DNA of 33,737 nt from Pyrodictiaceae archaeon (GTDB lineage: Archaea > Thermoproteota > Thermoprotei_A > Sulfolobales > WAQK01): NCBI GenBank assembly GCA_015520265.1, contig WAQK01000002.1:1-33737 (forward strand), in the 5' to 3' direction. The stretch's first letter is position 1. Each line of letters begins with the position of its first letter. The notes under the pieces are model-generated. The model saw nothing but the letters and a program-made list of their open reading frames with translations. It had not been told where the DNA came from and did not search any database. Made by a program: the position numbers and the translations under genes. Below are positions 18,098-27,992 of the stretch, one piece after another.

Positions 18098-19043
18098 TGG
18101 AACCCCCGTGGACACGGACTATGCTGGAAGCATAACCGAGAAGATCCTTGCCGAGGTAAGCAAGGTACTGGTAGGCAAGGACAGAGACGTCCTGCTCATA
18201 CTTGCTGCGATGGTGGCAGGTGGCCATGTTTTGCTTGAGGGTGTGCCCGGGGTGGCCAAGACCACGATGGCTAAGGCGGTCGCCTCAGCACTAAACCTCA
18301 AATTCAAAAGAATACAATTCACCCCAGACCTGCTTCCCACCGACATTATCGGAACCATGGTGTACGACCCCAAGACAGGGGAGTTCAGGCTTAGGAGAGG
18401 CCCCATCTTCGCCAACATAGTGCTGGCCGACGAGATCAACAGGGCGAGTCCTAGGACCCAGTCAGCCCTCCTCGAGGCAATGCAGGAGCGCCAGGTCACC
18501 ATAGAAGGCAACACGCTGAGGCTACCCGAGCCCTTCATAGTAATAGCCACACAGAACCCCATAGAGATGGAGGGCACCTTCCCGCTCCCCGAAGCCCAGG
18601 TGGACAGGTTTCTCATGAAACTAGATGTAGGCTACCCCAACAGGTCTGAGACCATAGAGATGCTGAAGAGGCTGAGAACCATCGAGGAGTGGCCCATAAA
18701 GCCAGTCGCCTCCGAGAAGGACATCATGGCTCTCCGCTCCATGTCCTGGAGCGTCCACGTTGACGAGTCTATACTAAACTACATTGCGGACATAGTGGAG
18801 GAGACTCGGAGACACCCCACAGTGAAGCTAGGAGGCTCTCCCAGAGCCGCAATATCCCTCCTCCAGGTGTCCAGAGCGCTGGCCCTGCTAGACGGTAGAG
18901 ACTACGTGCTGCCCGACGATGTTAAGAACGCTGCCAAGCCCGTCCTGAGGCACAGGATAATCCTGACGCCTGAGGCGGAGATCGAGGGCATAGACCCCAA
19001 CCAGGTCATAGACGAGATACTGAGGAAGATCCCCGCACCCTAG
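18078..19043 (+). CDS. MoxR-family AAA+ ATPase
   Basis: [94 protein letters not shown]. Confidence 0.95.
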   Translation: MELENTSGTPVDTDYAGSITEKILAEVSKVLVGKDRDVLLILAAMVAGGHVLLEGVPGVAKTTMAKAVASALNLKFKRIQFTPDLLPTDIIGTMVYDPKTGEFRLRRGPIFANIVLADEINRASPRTQSALLEAMQERQVTIEGNTLRLPEPFIVIATQNPIEMEGTFPLPEAQVDRFLMKLDVGYPNRSETIEMLKRLRTIEEWPIKPVASEKDIMALRSMSWSVHVDESILNYIADIVEETRRHPTVKLGGSPRAAISLLQVSRALALLDGRDYVLPDDVKNAAKPVLRHRIILTPEAEIEGIDPNQVIDEILRKIPAP

Positions 19044-19052
19044 GGGGCCTCC

Positions 19053-20420
19053 ATGGGCGTATCGGTGGCATCTATCGGCGAGGGCCTCACCTCCAGGGGT
19101 AGGGCAGTCCTAGTCGCTGCCAGCATACTTTTCGGCCTCCTGGCGGTGGTCTCCGAGGCCAACGTGGGCACAGTTATAATACTCGCATCCTTCTTACTGG
19201 TGTTCATTTACCTCTCCAAGGTCTCCTTCGACTTCAAGATCAACGCTGCCCGGAAGCTGAGGGCCGAGAGGATCTTCAGCAGACCCATAGTTGAGGGCCG
19301 TCCCCTCAAGGTCACCATTAGGATAGAGAACCCTACCATGGTGCCCTTAGAGATAGCAGAGATCTTCGACCCCTACCCCAACATGTTCCGCCTTCACAGA
19401 GGCTCCAACACGGGGATGGCATACATCCCGGCAAACGGGTTCTTCGAGATCTCCTACGAGGTTATCCCGACCCTAGGCAAACACGAGTTCGGGAACCCGA
19501 GACTGGTGATCCGCGACCCTGCTGGCCTCTTCTCCAGGGAAATCGAACTCCGTGTAAACAACTTGGTGGAGGTCCAGCCACGCTACGAGATGATCCAGCG
19601 CCGCGGTCTCCTCGTGGTGCCCACCCTCAAGCCTGGAGGTGTCTCGAGCATAAGGCGCCGCGGCATGGGGATGCAGTTCATGGATATTAGAGAGTATGTC
19701 CCAGGCGACGAGTATAGAAGGATAGAGTGGAAAGCTACGGCCAGGACAGGCAAGCTCATGGTTAAGGAGTTTGAGCAGGAGTCGAGCCTCGAGGTCATGT
19801 TGATCCTCGACACGAGAGATACTATGAGCTACGGCGTGCTGGGCCAGACCAAGCTAGAGTACGCTGTGAGGGGGGCCGCTACCATAGCAGGCTACCTTCT
19901 GAGACGTGGCGACTTCGTTGGCCTGGCATATGCCAGTATGGATGGAATACGGATAGTCAAGCCCCGCAGAGGCCCGGCCCACTTCAGGCTCCTCATGCAG
20001 ACCCTTGCCCAGATAACGTGGCCCATCCCAGGAATCATGGGCCTTGCCCCGCTCCACGTGGTGGTCAGGCAAGCTGCGTCTAGGGCTACTAGGCGCGGGA
20101 AGAACCTATACATAGTGTTTACAGATCTCGAGATGTCGCCAGAAGAGCTGCCGCAGTATGTTAACCTCTTTACAAGGCTGCGCGGCATGAGGAGCGAGGT
20201 TGTGGTGATCTCCCCCTACACGCCCCTCTTCGAGGTTAAAGGCATGACGGGAATGAGCGCGGTGATCTACAGGCTCTACGCGTCGAGGAGCATTAAGGAG
20301 AGGGAGAAGATAGTGAGGACACTTCTCAGGCACGGCATACCCCTGGTCAATGTGGGCCCGGAGGACCTCGTATCAACCACGCTTCTCCGCATCGAAGCGA
20401 TCCGGCAGAGGTTGAGCTGA
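19053..20420 (+). CDS. DUF58 (vWA-like) membrane protein
   Basis: Two N-terminal TMs; GMGMQFMDIREYVPGDEYRRIEWKATARTGKLMVKEFEQESSLEVMLILDTRDTM is the DUF58 signature. Confidence 0.92.
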   Translation: MGVSVASIGEGLTSRGRAVLVAASILFGLLAVVSEANVGTVIILASFLLVFIYLSKVSFDFKINAARKLRAERIFSRPIVEGRPLKVTIRIENPTMVPLEIAEIFDPYPNMFRLHRGSNTGMAYIPANGFFEISYEVIPTLGKHEFGNPRLVIRDPAGLFSREIELRVNNLVEVQPRYEMIQRRGLLVVPTLKPGGVSSIRRRGMGMQFMDIREYVPGDEYRRIEWKATARTGKLMVKEFEQESSLEVMLILDTRDTMSYGVLGQTKLEYAVRGAATIAGYLLRRGDFVGLAYASMDGIRIVKPRRGPAHFRLLMQTLAQITWPIPGIMGLAPLHVVVRQAASRATRRGKNLYIVFTDLEMSPEELPQYVNLFTRLRGMRSEVVVISPYTPLFEVKGMTGMSAVIYRLYASRSIKEREKIVRTLLRHGIPLVNVGPEDLVSTTLLRIEAIRQRLS

Positions 20421-20421
20421 G

Positions 20422-21726
20422 ATGGGGGCTATGGAAAAGGTTAAGCGCACGCTGAGACCCTATGGTTCAGGCGTGCAGGCAGCCGCCACCTTGGCAGGTG
20501 TGGTCGTGGCGTCAGCCCTAGTCCTGTATACTTCCTATAGGCTTGCAACCATAACATTTCAAGGATATAGTGCCGATACACCTCCCTTCAATCAGCTTCC
20601 CGGCGCGCCGGTAGCCCCACTCCCCTACTTGGGGCCTCAGAGCCTGGCAGGCTTAGCCGTGCTGGGCGTCAAGGCGTTAGCCGTGATCCTCGGCTTTCTG
20701 GCAACATATTACTCGCTGCGTGGCGGCGGAGTCGGGAGGAGCATTATGTACCTATACGTGCTCCTCGTTATAGCTACCGGCACGGGCAACGTGGGCCTCA
20801 GCGACATAGCGGTTCTGGTCACCGCAACCATGCTGCTACTCTACACTTATCCTTTTAGGCGCGGAGTAGAGCTGGCCCTCTACGGGAAGGGCCGGCCGGA
20901 GTTCAGGAGTTCCGGCTCACGGGCGGCAAGTCTGGCCTTCACACTGGCCTCCTACTTTATACCTCTGAGCCTATCAATAGGGATTGCCAGTATAATAGCA
21001 GGGATGACGGCGGTGGCCACGAGGATAAGGCTGGACGTACCCCCGCCGTTGCCCAACATTTGGGACCTCTTCCTCGAGACTAGGATAGCCGTCATAGTGC
21101 TGGGCCTCACAGTCATACTAGTGGTTCTCTGGCTTATCGGTGACCTTATCGAGGGCATACTCCTGGTAGCCATCTTAACCCCAGAGGAGGCTCTGGACCT
21201 GGCCTACAGGGAGGCTATGAAAGACTTCGAAGACCTGGAAAGCTGGAAAACCTGGCACCAAGCCATACCGCTGAGGCTACAAACCTTCCTTGCAAGCATA
21301 ATCATCTACATAGTCGTCCTAGAGGTCATAGGTAGCTTGGAGACCCTGCTGGACCCCTACCTCGCCACAGCCGGACTACCATGGTATTTTAGGAGCCTCT
21401 TGAGCCTAGCAGTGGTCATAGCGCTGTGGCGCAGCGTTGCGGACAAGCTGAGGAAACTCATAACTATGCAGGGTGACCTGGAGCTCAATAGGACGGCCCT
21501 GGCCCTAACAGTGATGATGATTGGTTTCCTCGTGGCGCTCTGGCAACAGGGCGCCGGAACACTGGACCCCATATACTATGCGCTGGGCCTCAAGGCGCCG
21601 ACCAGCAGCGGCGACGTGATCTCGAAGCTCAACCTATGGCCCCAGGATATAGGGACCAGGATTGAAGGTATGTTTAAAAGCTTTGAAAAGATAGCTAGAC
21701 TAGTGATCAGGTTCCTGTGGGGTTAA
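20422..21726 (+). CDS. Multi-pass membrane protein of unknown function in the MoxR operon
   Basis: Several hydrophobic helices, 1-nt spacing from the upstream DUF58 gene. Confidence 0.75.
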   Translation: MGAMEKVKRTLRPYGSGVQAAATLAGVVVASALVLYTSYRLATITFQGYSADTPPFNQLPGAPVAPLPYLGPQSLAGLAVLGVKALAVILGFLATYYSLRGGGVGRSIMYLYVLLVIATGTGNVGLSDIAVLVTATMLLLYTYPFRRGVELALYGKGRPEFRSSGSRAASLAFTLASYFIPLSLSIGIASIIAGMTAVATRIRLDVPPPLPNIWDLFLETRIAVIVLGLTVILVVLWLIGDLIEGILLVAILTPEEALDLAYREAMKDFEDLESWKTWHQAIPLRLQTFLASIIIYIVVLEVIGSLETLLDPYLATAGLPWYFRSLLSLAVVIALWRSVADKLRKLITMQGDLELNRTALALTVMMIGFLVALWQQGAGTLDPIYYALGLKAPTSSGDVISKLNLWPQDIGTRIEGMFKSFEKIARLVIRFLWG

Positions 21727-21729
21727 ACC

Positions 21730-21966
21730 ATGGTCTCCGGGGATACTATTAAAAGCGCGGTTCTCGGAATAACCGCCCTCGCCCTCATTCTGGTGAGCCT
21801 CTACTTCTTCCTCCTCAGCATAAGCTTGGCATCCGCCGCCGAGCCCAACGTGACGGCGTCGCTGCTCTCAGCGCTGATAGGGTTCTCCATACTCTCATCT
21901 GGCGTAACCATACTGAGGTCGTGGGCCATAGCCAGGGCCGCCGAGAGGGCGGCTGAGCAGAAGTAA
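21730..21966 (+). CDS. Small two-TM protein
   Basis: 78 aa, IKSAVLGITALALILVSLYFFLLSISLASA... and LLSALIGFSILSSGVTILRSWAIA; 3-nt gap to the upstream gene. Confidence 0.65.
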   Translation: MVSGDTIKSAVLGITALALILVSLYFFLLSISLASAAEPNVTASLLSALIGFSILSSGVTILRSWAIARAAERAAEQK

Positions 21967-22042
21967 ACATGGTCAGCCGGGGGTTCTCGTAGACGTCACA
22001 GCCCTTCAGGGGCTCAGTGGCGGCGTGGCCTCAGCATCCCTT

Positions 22043-23143
22043 CTATGCATTCATGGTAACAGGCTCTTCTAATATCTTCGCCCCTCCGGCTCCCCCGGCC
22101 TCCGTCCCCGAGAGGCGGACAGTTGTTATGGGGAAGGGTATCTCTATACCCTCCTCTCTGAACCTCTTGTGCAGCCTCTTTATGAACTCGTGGACCACGA
22201 GGAGGTTGTAGGGGAACCCCTGGGCGGCCAGGTATACGCGGAGAACTATACTGTACTCGCCGAATGCTACGTAGCGCACATAGGGCTTATGGCCCGGAAC
22301 CCCGCCCGGCACCTCCTTCATGACGGATTCGGCCACCTCTATGGTGACTCGCTCCACCTTCTCCAGGTCGCTGTCGTAGCTGACCCCCACCTCCACGGGG
22401 ACGATGAAGTTCCTGTCCGGGTAATGGTAGTTAGTCACAACTGCCGACGCGAGCCTGGAGTTGGGGACCACTATCGTGCTACCGTAGGGTGTCCTGATAA
22501 CGGTGTTCCTCCACCCAATATCTGCTATGAAGCCCTCCACCCCTGTGTCGAGCTTAACGTAGTCCCCCACTCTGAGCTGGCCGCTAATGGCTATGTATAG
22601 CCCTGAGAACAGGTTGGAGAGAGTGTCCTGGAGGGCCAGGGCCACAGCCAGGCCGGCTATACCCAGGGTGGTCAGTATGGGTGTAAGAGACACGCCCATG
22701 GCTTCGAGGAGTATCAGGAAGCCCAGGACCAGGATGACCAGCTTCGCCAGATGTAGGAAAAGCGTGGTAGTGTTCCTTGCACCCCTACCCCTCTCCGTGT
22801 AGATTTTGAGCAGCCCGGCGGCGAGGTTTGAGAGGAATATCGACGACTGGACCACTATAATCGTGATTATCAGCTTCTCGACGACCGGCTTAAGCGTGGC
22901 GGGGAGCTCTATGCTGGACAGGTAGATGTCGAGGCCCACCAGGACGAGAAGCGTGGTGGGAGCCCCTCTGAGAGCCCTGGCCAGCGCCGCGTACTCCCTT
23001 CTACGCCTTCCCGCGAATAACGATGAGAAGTACCTGGAGAGCATCCTCTCTATAAGCATGCCCACGGCTACGGATACGCCCAGGACCAGTACAAGCTCGG
23101 CCAGCAGTCCCGTGTTGTTAGAGTTCAGCCACTCCCCCAGCAT
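22043..23143 (-). CDS. MscS-family mechanosensitive channel
   Basis: GIAGLAVALALQDTLSNLFSGLYIAISGQLRVGDYVKLDTGVEGFIADIGWRNTVIRTPYGSTIVVPNSRL. Confidence 0.93.
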   Translation of the reverse strand: MLGEWLNSNNTGLLAELVLVLGVSVAVGMLIERMLSRYFSSLFAGRRRREYAALARALRGAPTTLLVLVGLDIYLSSIELPATLKPVVEKLIITIIVVQSSIFLSNLAAGLLKIYTERGRGARNTTTLFLHLAKLVILVLGFLILLEAMGVSLTPILTTLGIAGLAVALALQDTLSNLFSGLYIAISGQLRVGDYVKLDTGVEGFIADIGWRNTVIRTPYGSTIVVPNSRLASAVVTNYHYPDRNFIVPVEVGVSYDSDLEKVERVTIEVAESVMKEVPGGVPGHKPYVRYVAFGEYSIVLRVYLAAQGFPYNLLVVHEFIKRLHKRFREEGIEIPFPITTVRLSGTEAGGAGGAKILEEPVTMNA

Positions 23144-23212
23144 CCCCTACTACCCTTAGGCCCCTCCGGAAACTATGCTTCTACACCTGGGGCGATTAAA
23201 AGGGAAGGGCCC

Positions 23213-23956
23213 ATGAAGGACGGTAATAGTTTTAGAGCTGTCCGCGTATTCTCAGCCAGGGCCCGGATCTTGACCCTAATAGTGGCGCTAGACCCTCCAC
23301 CCAACACAGGCGACCCCTTGGAATGGGGCGCCAGAATTATAGGCGAGACAGGCACAGCCGCTTCCGGCTTCAAGGTAGGACTGCCACTACTCCTAAAAGT
23401 GGGCCTCCCCGGCCTCGAGAGGCTAGCATCTCTCATGCCCCCCGAATCCCTCAAGGTTGCCGACCTAAAACTGGCCGACATCGGCCCAGTCATGTCCAGT
23501 ATAGCCGAAGCTCTAGCCAGCGCCGGCTACGACGCAGTGATAGCCCACGGATTCGTGGGTACGGAGGGAGCCCTGGACGAGCTGGCCGACACATGCCGCT
23601 CCCTGGGCCTCAAACTCGTAGTACTTGTATCCATGAGTCACCCGGCGGCCTCAAGGATCATGGATCCGCTGCTCGACGCGTTGCTAGAGGAAGCCGTCAA
23701 GGTAGACGCGTGGGGCGTAGTGGTGCCTGCAACTAGACCCGAGATCGTTGCCAGGGCACGGAGACGCCTGGGGGCAGGCTATACCATTCTCTCGCCCGGC
23801 GTTGGCGCGCAAGGCGCTGAGCCGGGAGCAGCACTCTGCGCTGGCGCCGACTACGAGATCGTGGGCAGAAGGATCACTAGAAGCCCCAGCCCCAGGGAGG
23901 AGGCGTTCCTTGTGCTCGAGAAACAGAGGGAGGCGGTCTCGCGTTGCAGAGCCTAG
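23213..23956 (+). CDS. pyrF: Orotidine 5'-phosphate decarboxylase
   Basis: LTLIVALDPPPNTGDPLEWGARI..GFKVGLPLLL, VADLKLADIGPVMSS, ILSPGVGAQGAEPG; overlaps pyrE. Confidence 0.88.
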   Translation: MKDGNSFRAVRVFSARARILTLIVALDPPPNTGDPLEWGARIIGETGTAASGFKVGLPLLLKVGLPGLERLASLMPPESLKVADLKLADIGPVMSSIAEALASAGYDAVIAHGFVGTEGALDELADTCRSLGLKLVVLVSMSHPAASRIMDPLLDALLEEAVKVDAWGVVVPATRPEIVARARRRLGAGYTILSPGVGAQGAEPGAALCAGADYEIVGRRITRSPSPREEAFLVLEKQREAVSRCRA

Positions 23957-24543
23957 CCTTGGAACTCTACAGGCTGGGAATGGTCCGGTTCGGCAGGTTC
24001 CGTCTAACCTCGGGCGCCGAGAGCCCCTACTACATCGACCTAAGACTGCTGCCCAGCCACCCCCAGGTCTTCAGGAGAGTGGCGCTCAGGATGGCGGCGC
24101 TTCTGGAGGGCTACGAGTACGACTATATAGTGGGGATCGCAACGGGAGGGGTGCCCCTGGCCACGGCTGTAGCCCTAATGGCTGGCAAGCCGATGGGCTA
24201 CCTGAGGCCTGCGGCTAAGGCTCATGGTACGGGGAGGAGGCTTGAAGCCGTGGTGAAGGGCAGGAGGGTGGCCATAGTGGACGACGTGGCCACTACGGGT
24301 GGATCTTTGCTGACAGCCGTGGAGGCTGTGAGGAGCGGGGGCGGCGAGCCCGTGGTGGCCGCCGTAGTGGTGGATAGGGAGCAGGGTGCGCGTAGCAGGC
24401 TGACCGGCGTTGGTGTGCCTCTTGCCTCCCTGATTAGGGTGTCCCGGCTCTTCGAGGAGCTGTACGCGGCCGGGGCTATAGGTGATGAGCTCTACGTGGA
24501 GCTGGTGAAGTATGTTTCGGGCTCCGCTTCGGAAACCAGTTAG
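23944..24543 (+). CDS. pyrE: Orotate phosphoribosyltransferase (TTG start)
   Basis: FGRFRLTSGAESPYYIDLRLL, VGIATGGVPLATAVALM, PRPP motif VAIVDDVATTGGSLLTAVEAV. Confidence 0.93.
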   Translation: MQSLALELYRLGMVRFGRFRLTSGAESPYYIDLRLLPSHPQVFRRVALRMAALLEGYEYDYIVGIATGGVPLATAVALMAGKPMGYLRPAAKAHGTGRRLEAVVKGRRVAIVDDVATTGGSLLTAVEAVRSGGGEPVVAAVVVDREQGARSRLTGVGVPLASLIRVSRLFEELYAAGAIGDELYVELVKYVSGSASETS

Positions 24544-24564
24544 TCGGGGCACAGGTGCGCGTAG

Positions 24565-26046
24565 ATGAGTAGGAATAAGCAGAACAACCTTAAGCCCTTC
24601 CTCAACTACGCGGTCACCATACTCTCCATATCCTCTTCGTTTATCCTCATGGCGCCCATAGTCTATGACCTCATAGTATACGGGGCTCCCACCGACGTAG
24701 GTGTCTACTTGTTTATGTGGGGTTCCCTCATCCTGGGCGTAGGCATATTCCTTAGATACTTCACGTACACCACGGCTCCCCTCACGCTTACAAGCGCCCT
24801 CTACATAACGCTCCTCAACTGGCTGGTCGTTCCCATACTTATAGCCATCCCGGTTGCCAGGGTCCTGGCAATCCCCTTCATAGACGCTTGGTTCGAGGCG
24901 GTCAGCGGCCTCACGACGACGGGGCTCTCCGTCTTCTCAGGCTCCTATGACAACGGCGTCTACGTGCCCAGCGTCGAGGAGCTGCCGCCCGAGATCCTTC
25001 TCTGGAGGAGCCTCAGCCAGTGGGTGGGCGGCCTAGGCATCGTGGTGTTCATGATCGTGGTGATAGCGCGTACTCCGGGAATAGTAGTTCTGTACAAGTC
25101 AGAGGGCAGGTTCGAGAGGCTGGAGCCAAGCCTGGCTAAGACTGTTAGGGAGATGCTGGCCATCTATACCCTGCTAACCTTCATCGAGACGCTCATTCTG
25201 CGCTACGGCGGCATGTCGTGGTTCGACGCGGCTAACCATGCCATGACCGCTCTCTCCACCGGCGGGTTCTCCACCAGGAACAGCAGTATAGCGGCCTTCG
25301 CCTCCAGGCTCCTTGAGATCGCCACTATAATCGGCATGTGGCTTGGAGCAACCAACTTCCTGGACCATAAGAACATGCTTAAAGCCAAAATACAGGAGCT
25401 GGTCAGGTCCGTAGAGCTGAAAACCTTCCTCTACTTGCTGGCAATAATGACAGCATTCTCCGCCTATATACTCCGCACGGGCAGCAGCCTCGACACCGTG
25501 GAGCTCTGGAATAGGTTCTACCAGGTGTTCTCAGCACTAACAACCACAGGTTTCCAGACTGTAGACATCCACGCCGAGGACCCCGCCTTCAAGATGGTGC
25601 TCATAGTGGCCATGCTTATAGGCGGCTCGGTCTTCTCCACGGCGGGCGGCGTCAAGCTGCTCAGAATAGCCATTGTGGCGAAGTCCTTGAAAAACATGAT
25701 TGCATCCTTCATAACTCCAAAGGGCTACATGGCTTCATCCAGGCTGGGCAGGTATACTGTGACCCCAAGCGTCGCTGTGGAGGCCCTAGGCTTAATATTC
25801 ATATACGTGGTTACGGTGATAGTATCCACGCTGATAATGGTGCCCTTCGTCTCGCCGGAGTACAGCTTCATGGACGCCTTTTTCGAGGCAGCCTCGGGCC
25901 TCGCCACCACGGGCCTCTCGTCGGGAATCTCCAGCGCCTCAGCCCATACTGTTGTCAAGCTTGTCCTCATGGCTGACATGATCCTGGGCAGGCTCGAGAT
26001 CCTGCCCTTCATTGTCGGACTCTACAGCTTGGTTCGCCGGAGGTGA
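24565..26046 (+). CDS. TrkH-family potassium transporter
   Basis: Four pore/filter repeats: VSGLTTTGLSVF, MTALSTGGFSTRN, FSALTTTGFQT, ASGLATTGLSSG; multi-TM. Confidence 0.92.
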   Translation: MSRNKQNNLKPFLNYAVTILSISSSFILMAPIVYDLIVYGAPTDVGVYLFMWGSLILGVGIFLRYFTYTTAPLTLTSALYITLLNWLVVPILIAIPVARVLAIPFIDAWFEAVSGLTTTGLSVFSGSYDNGVYVPSVEELPPEILLWRSLSQWVGGLGIVVFMIVVIARTPGIVVLYKSEGRFERLEPSLAKTVREMLAIYTLLTFIETLILRYGGMSWFDAANHAMTALSTGGFSTRNSSIAAFASRLLEIATIIGMWLGATNFLDHKNMLKAKIQELVRSVELKTFLYLLAIMTAFSAYILRTGSSLDTVELWNRFYQVFSALTTTGFQTVDIHAEDPAFKMVLIVAMLIGGSVFSTAGGVKLLRIAIVAKSLKNMIASFITPKGYMASSRLGRYTVTPSVAVEALGLIFIYVVTVIVSTLIMVPFVSPEYSFMDAFFEAASGLATTGLSSGISSASAHTVVKLVLMADMILGRLEILPFIVGLYSLVRRR

Positions 26047-26053
26047 GCCCGGG

Positions 26054-27121
26054 TTGGGTGAGAGGAACGGGCACGGGGAGCCTGAACGTCTAGACAGGGT
26101 GCTCAGGAGGATCCAGGTGACCGGAGGCTCCACATACATAGTTTCGCTGCCCAAGGAGTGGGTGCGCCGCAACAAACTGGATAGAGGCGACTACGTGGAG
26201 CTGGTCCTAGAGTTCGACGGCTCTCTAAAGATACGTCCAGCCAGGAGAAGGACCGAAAAGCCTGAGACAAGCATGACGGTTTCCAAAGACGAACCCCCAG
26301 AATGGGTGCTAAGGGAATTCATATCCAGATACCTGGCCGGATACTACACGATCAGGGTTTTCTTCGAGGACAGTGTGGCCCCCTACAGGAGGCTCTTCAG
26401 GGTCACGATCCCCGACAAGCTGATAGGAGTAGAGGTCGTTGACGAGTCAACCAAGCATCTTGTGGCCCAGTGCCTGGTCAACGTCCACGAACTCTCCCTC
26501 TCCACAGCCATCCAAAGGGCCTACAGGATCGTCTACACAATGATATACGATGCTCTCAAGGTCATTGCTGGCGAACTCGGGCCCGAAATGCTGGACGACA
26601 TTGTGGAGCGCGACGACCTAGTGGACAAGTTCTACCTCTACAGTGTGAGGCAGCTGAACGAGCTCCTGGCAGGCCTCCTCTCGCCCGGCGAAATCGGTCT
26701 GGCCAGGCTCAGCGACTCGCTTACCTACAGGATAATGGTGAAAAACCTGGAGAGGATCGGCGACCACGCCAGGAGGATAGCTAAGAGCCTGAAGATGTTG
26801 AAGAGCCCTGTGTTGGAGCAGAGCCTGGCGAAGATGGTTGACAGGCTAGGAAGAGTGGTTCTGAGGCTGCTGGAGGACTCCTACAGGAGCTTCAGGGAGG
26901 GGAACACGGAGCTGGCCCACAAGGTTATAGACAAAGTGGGCCAGGAGGTCCCCCAACTGGAGAGCCGGGCCCTCTCCCTGATACTGGACAGAAACTATAC
27001 CTCAAGGCAGATAACGCTACTTAAAACGGTGGTCGAGAGCCTCAAGAGGGTGGCGGAGTACAGCGCCGATATAGCGGAGCTAGCCATAGACATGTCGGTC
27101 TACATCAACGAGGAGTCCTAG
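26054..27121 (+). CDS. AbrB/SpoVT-like N-terminal domain plus PhoU-like helical domain protein (TTG start inferred)
   Basis: RRIQVTGGSTYIVSLPKEWVRRNKLDRGDYVELVLEFDGSLKIRPA swapped-hairpin signature; C-terminal PhoU-like MVKNLERIGDHARRIAKSLKM...LKRVAEYSADIAELAIDM. Confidence 0.82.
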   Translation: MGERNGHGEPERLDRVLRRIQVTGGSTYIVSLPKEWVRRNKLDRGDYVELVLEFDGSLKIRPARRRTEKPETSMTVSKDEPPEWVLREFISRYLAGYYTIRVFFEDSVAPYRRLFRVTIPDKLIGVEVVDESTKHLVAQCLVNVHELSLSTAIQRAYRIVYTMIYDALKVIAGELGPEMLDDIVERDDLVDKFYLYSVRQLNELLAGLLSPGEIGLARLSDSLTYRIMVKNLERIGDHARRIAKSLKMLKSPVLEQSLAKMVDRLGRVVLRLLEDSYRSFREGNTELAHKVIDKVGQEVPQLESRALSLILDRNYTSRQITLLKTVVESLKRVAEYSADIAELAIDMSVYINEES

Positions 27122-27915
27122 AAGAAGGGCTGAGCGACCCGGAACTCGCAGTGGTTATGGCCCAGGGAAAGGCAGCTCGTCTCCTTGGCCACCACAAGTC
27201 TTCCCAGGTACTCTGAGAAGATCCCAGATATTATTCCGCGGACCAGCGCGCTGTAGGGCTTGTCGGACTTCACGCCGCGGCACTCGATGTTGTCCCTGAC
27301 CACTATGGTAGCTTCCCCGCCCTTCTCGTCCAGGCTCTTGATCTCGAAGTCGCCCCACCCAGCCACCTTTAGCTCGAGGAGCACGAAGTGAAGCGCGTCG
27401 CGCCTTCTGCTGAACCTGTACTCCGTAAGCGCTTTTTTGAAGAAAGCCCTCCCCATGTCCATGCCGGCGTAGAACAGGTAGGCTTCCCCGGCAGTGCCGA
27501 ACTTCTCGCGCATGCCGCGGCTAAGTGCTTTAAGCACCATCTCCGTGAGTATGGCGACCCGCTCGCTGCCTATGTATAGGGGGAAGTGGAATACATCCAC
27601 GGCGAGACCGTCGATTAAGGGCTTACTGACCCTAACGTCCAGGATTCCGTTGATGTTCCTTATGTCCCCGACAGCTTTTTCCAGCTCCTTTTCCTTCCCA
27701 GTGACGTCGACGAAGAACACTAGGCTGGCAGCGTCGCTCTGGGACGGGTTCGAAACAACCGTGTTGACTATGTTGATGCCGTGAGAAGCGAACGCCGCCG
27801 AGATGGCTTGCAGCATCCCCGGCCTATCCTCAACCTTGAGTGCTACTGTGTAGATCACTCTGCCGGGTCTGTAGACTATCCGGCCCACGTCCAGCGACCT
27901 TTCCAAGCACACCAC
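27118..27915 (-). CDS. ACT domain plus V4R (4-vinyl reductase-type) domain protein
   Basis: ACT-like IYTVALKVEDRPGMLQAISAAFASHGINIVNTVV; C-terminal V4R-like KPYSALVRGIISGIFSEYLGRLVVAKETSCLSLGHNHCEF. Confidence 0.75.
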   Translation of the reverse strand: MVCLERSLDVGRIVYRPGRVIYTVALKVEDRPGMLQAISAAFASHGINIVNTVVSNPSQSDAASLVFFVDVTGKEKELEKAVGDIRNINGILDVRVSKPLIDGLAVDVFHFPLYIGSERVAILTEMVLKALSRGMREKFGTAGEAYLFYAGMDMGRAFFKKALTEYRFSRRRDALHFVLLELKVAGWGDFEIKSLDEKGGEATIVVRDNIECRGVKSDKPYSALVRGIISGIFSEYLGRLVVAKETSCLSLGHNHCEFRVAQPFF

Positions 27916-27992
27916 TCCTTTAATAGGATATCCGGTTTGTATAATAAAAATGATTGCCTAAATTCTCAGTTGTAGAGAAGAAAAGCAATCCA

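Noticed and set aside
27742-27755. gacgggttcgaaac resembling a tRNA T-arm
   Set aside because: Lies inside the ACT-V4R coding sequence; no acceptor, D or anticodon arm could be built around it.
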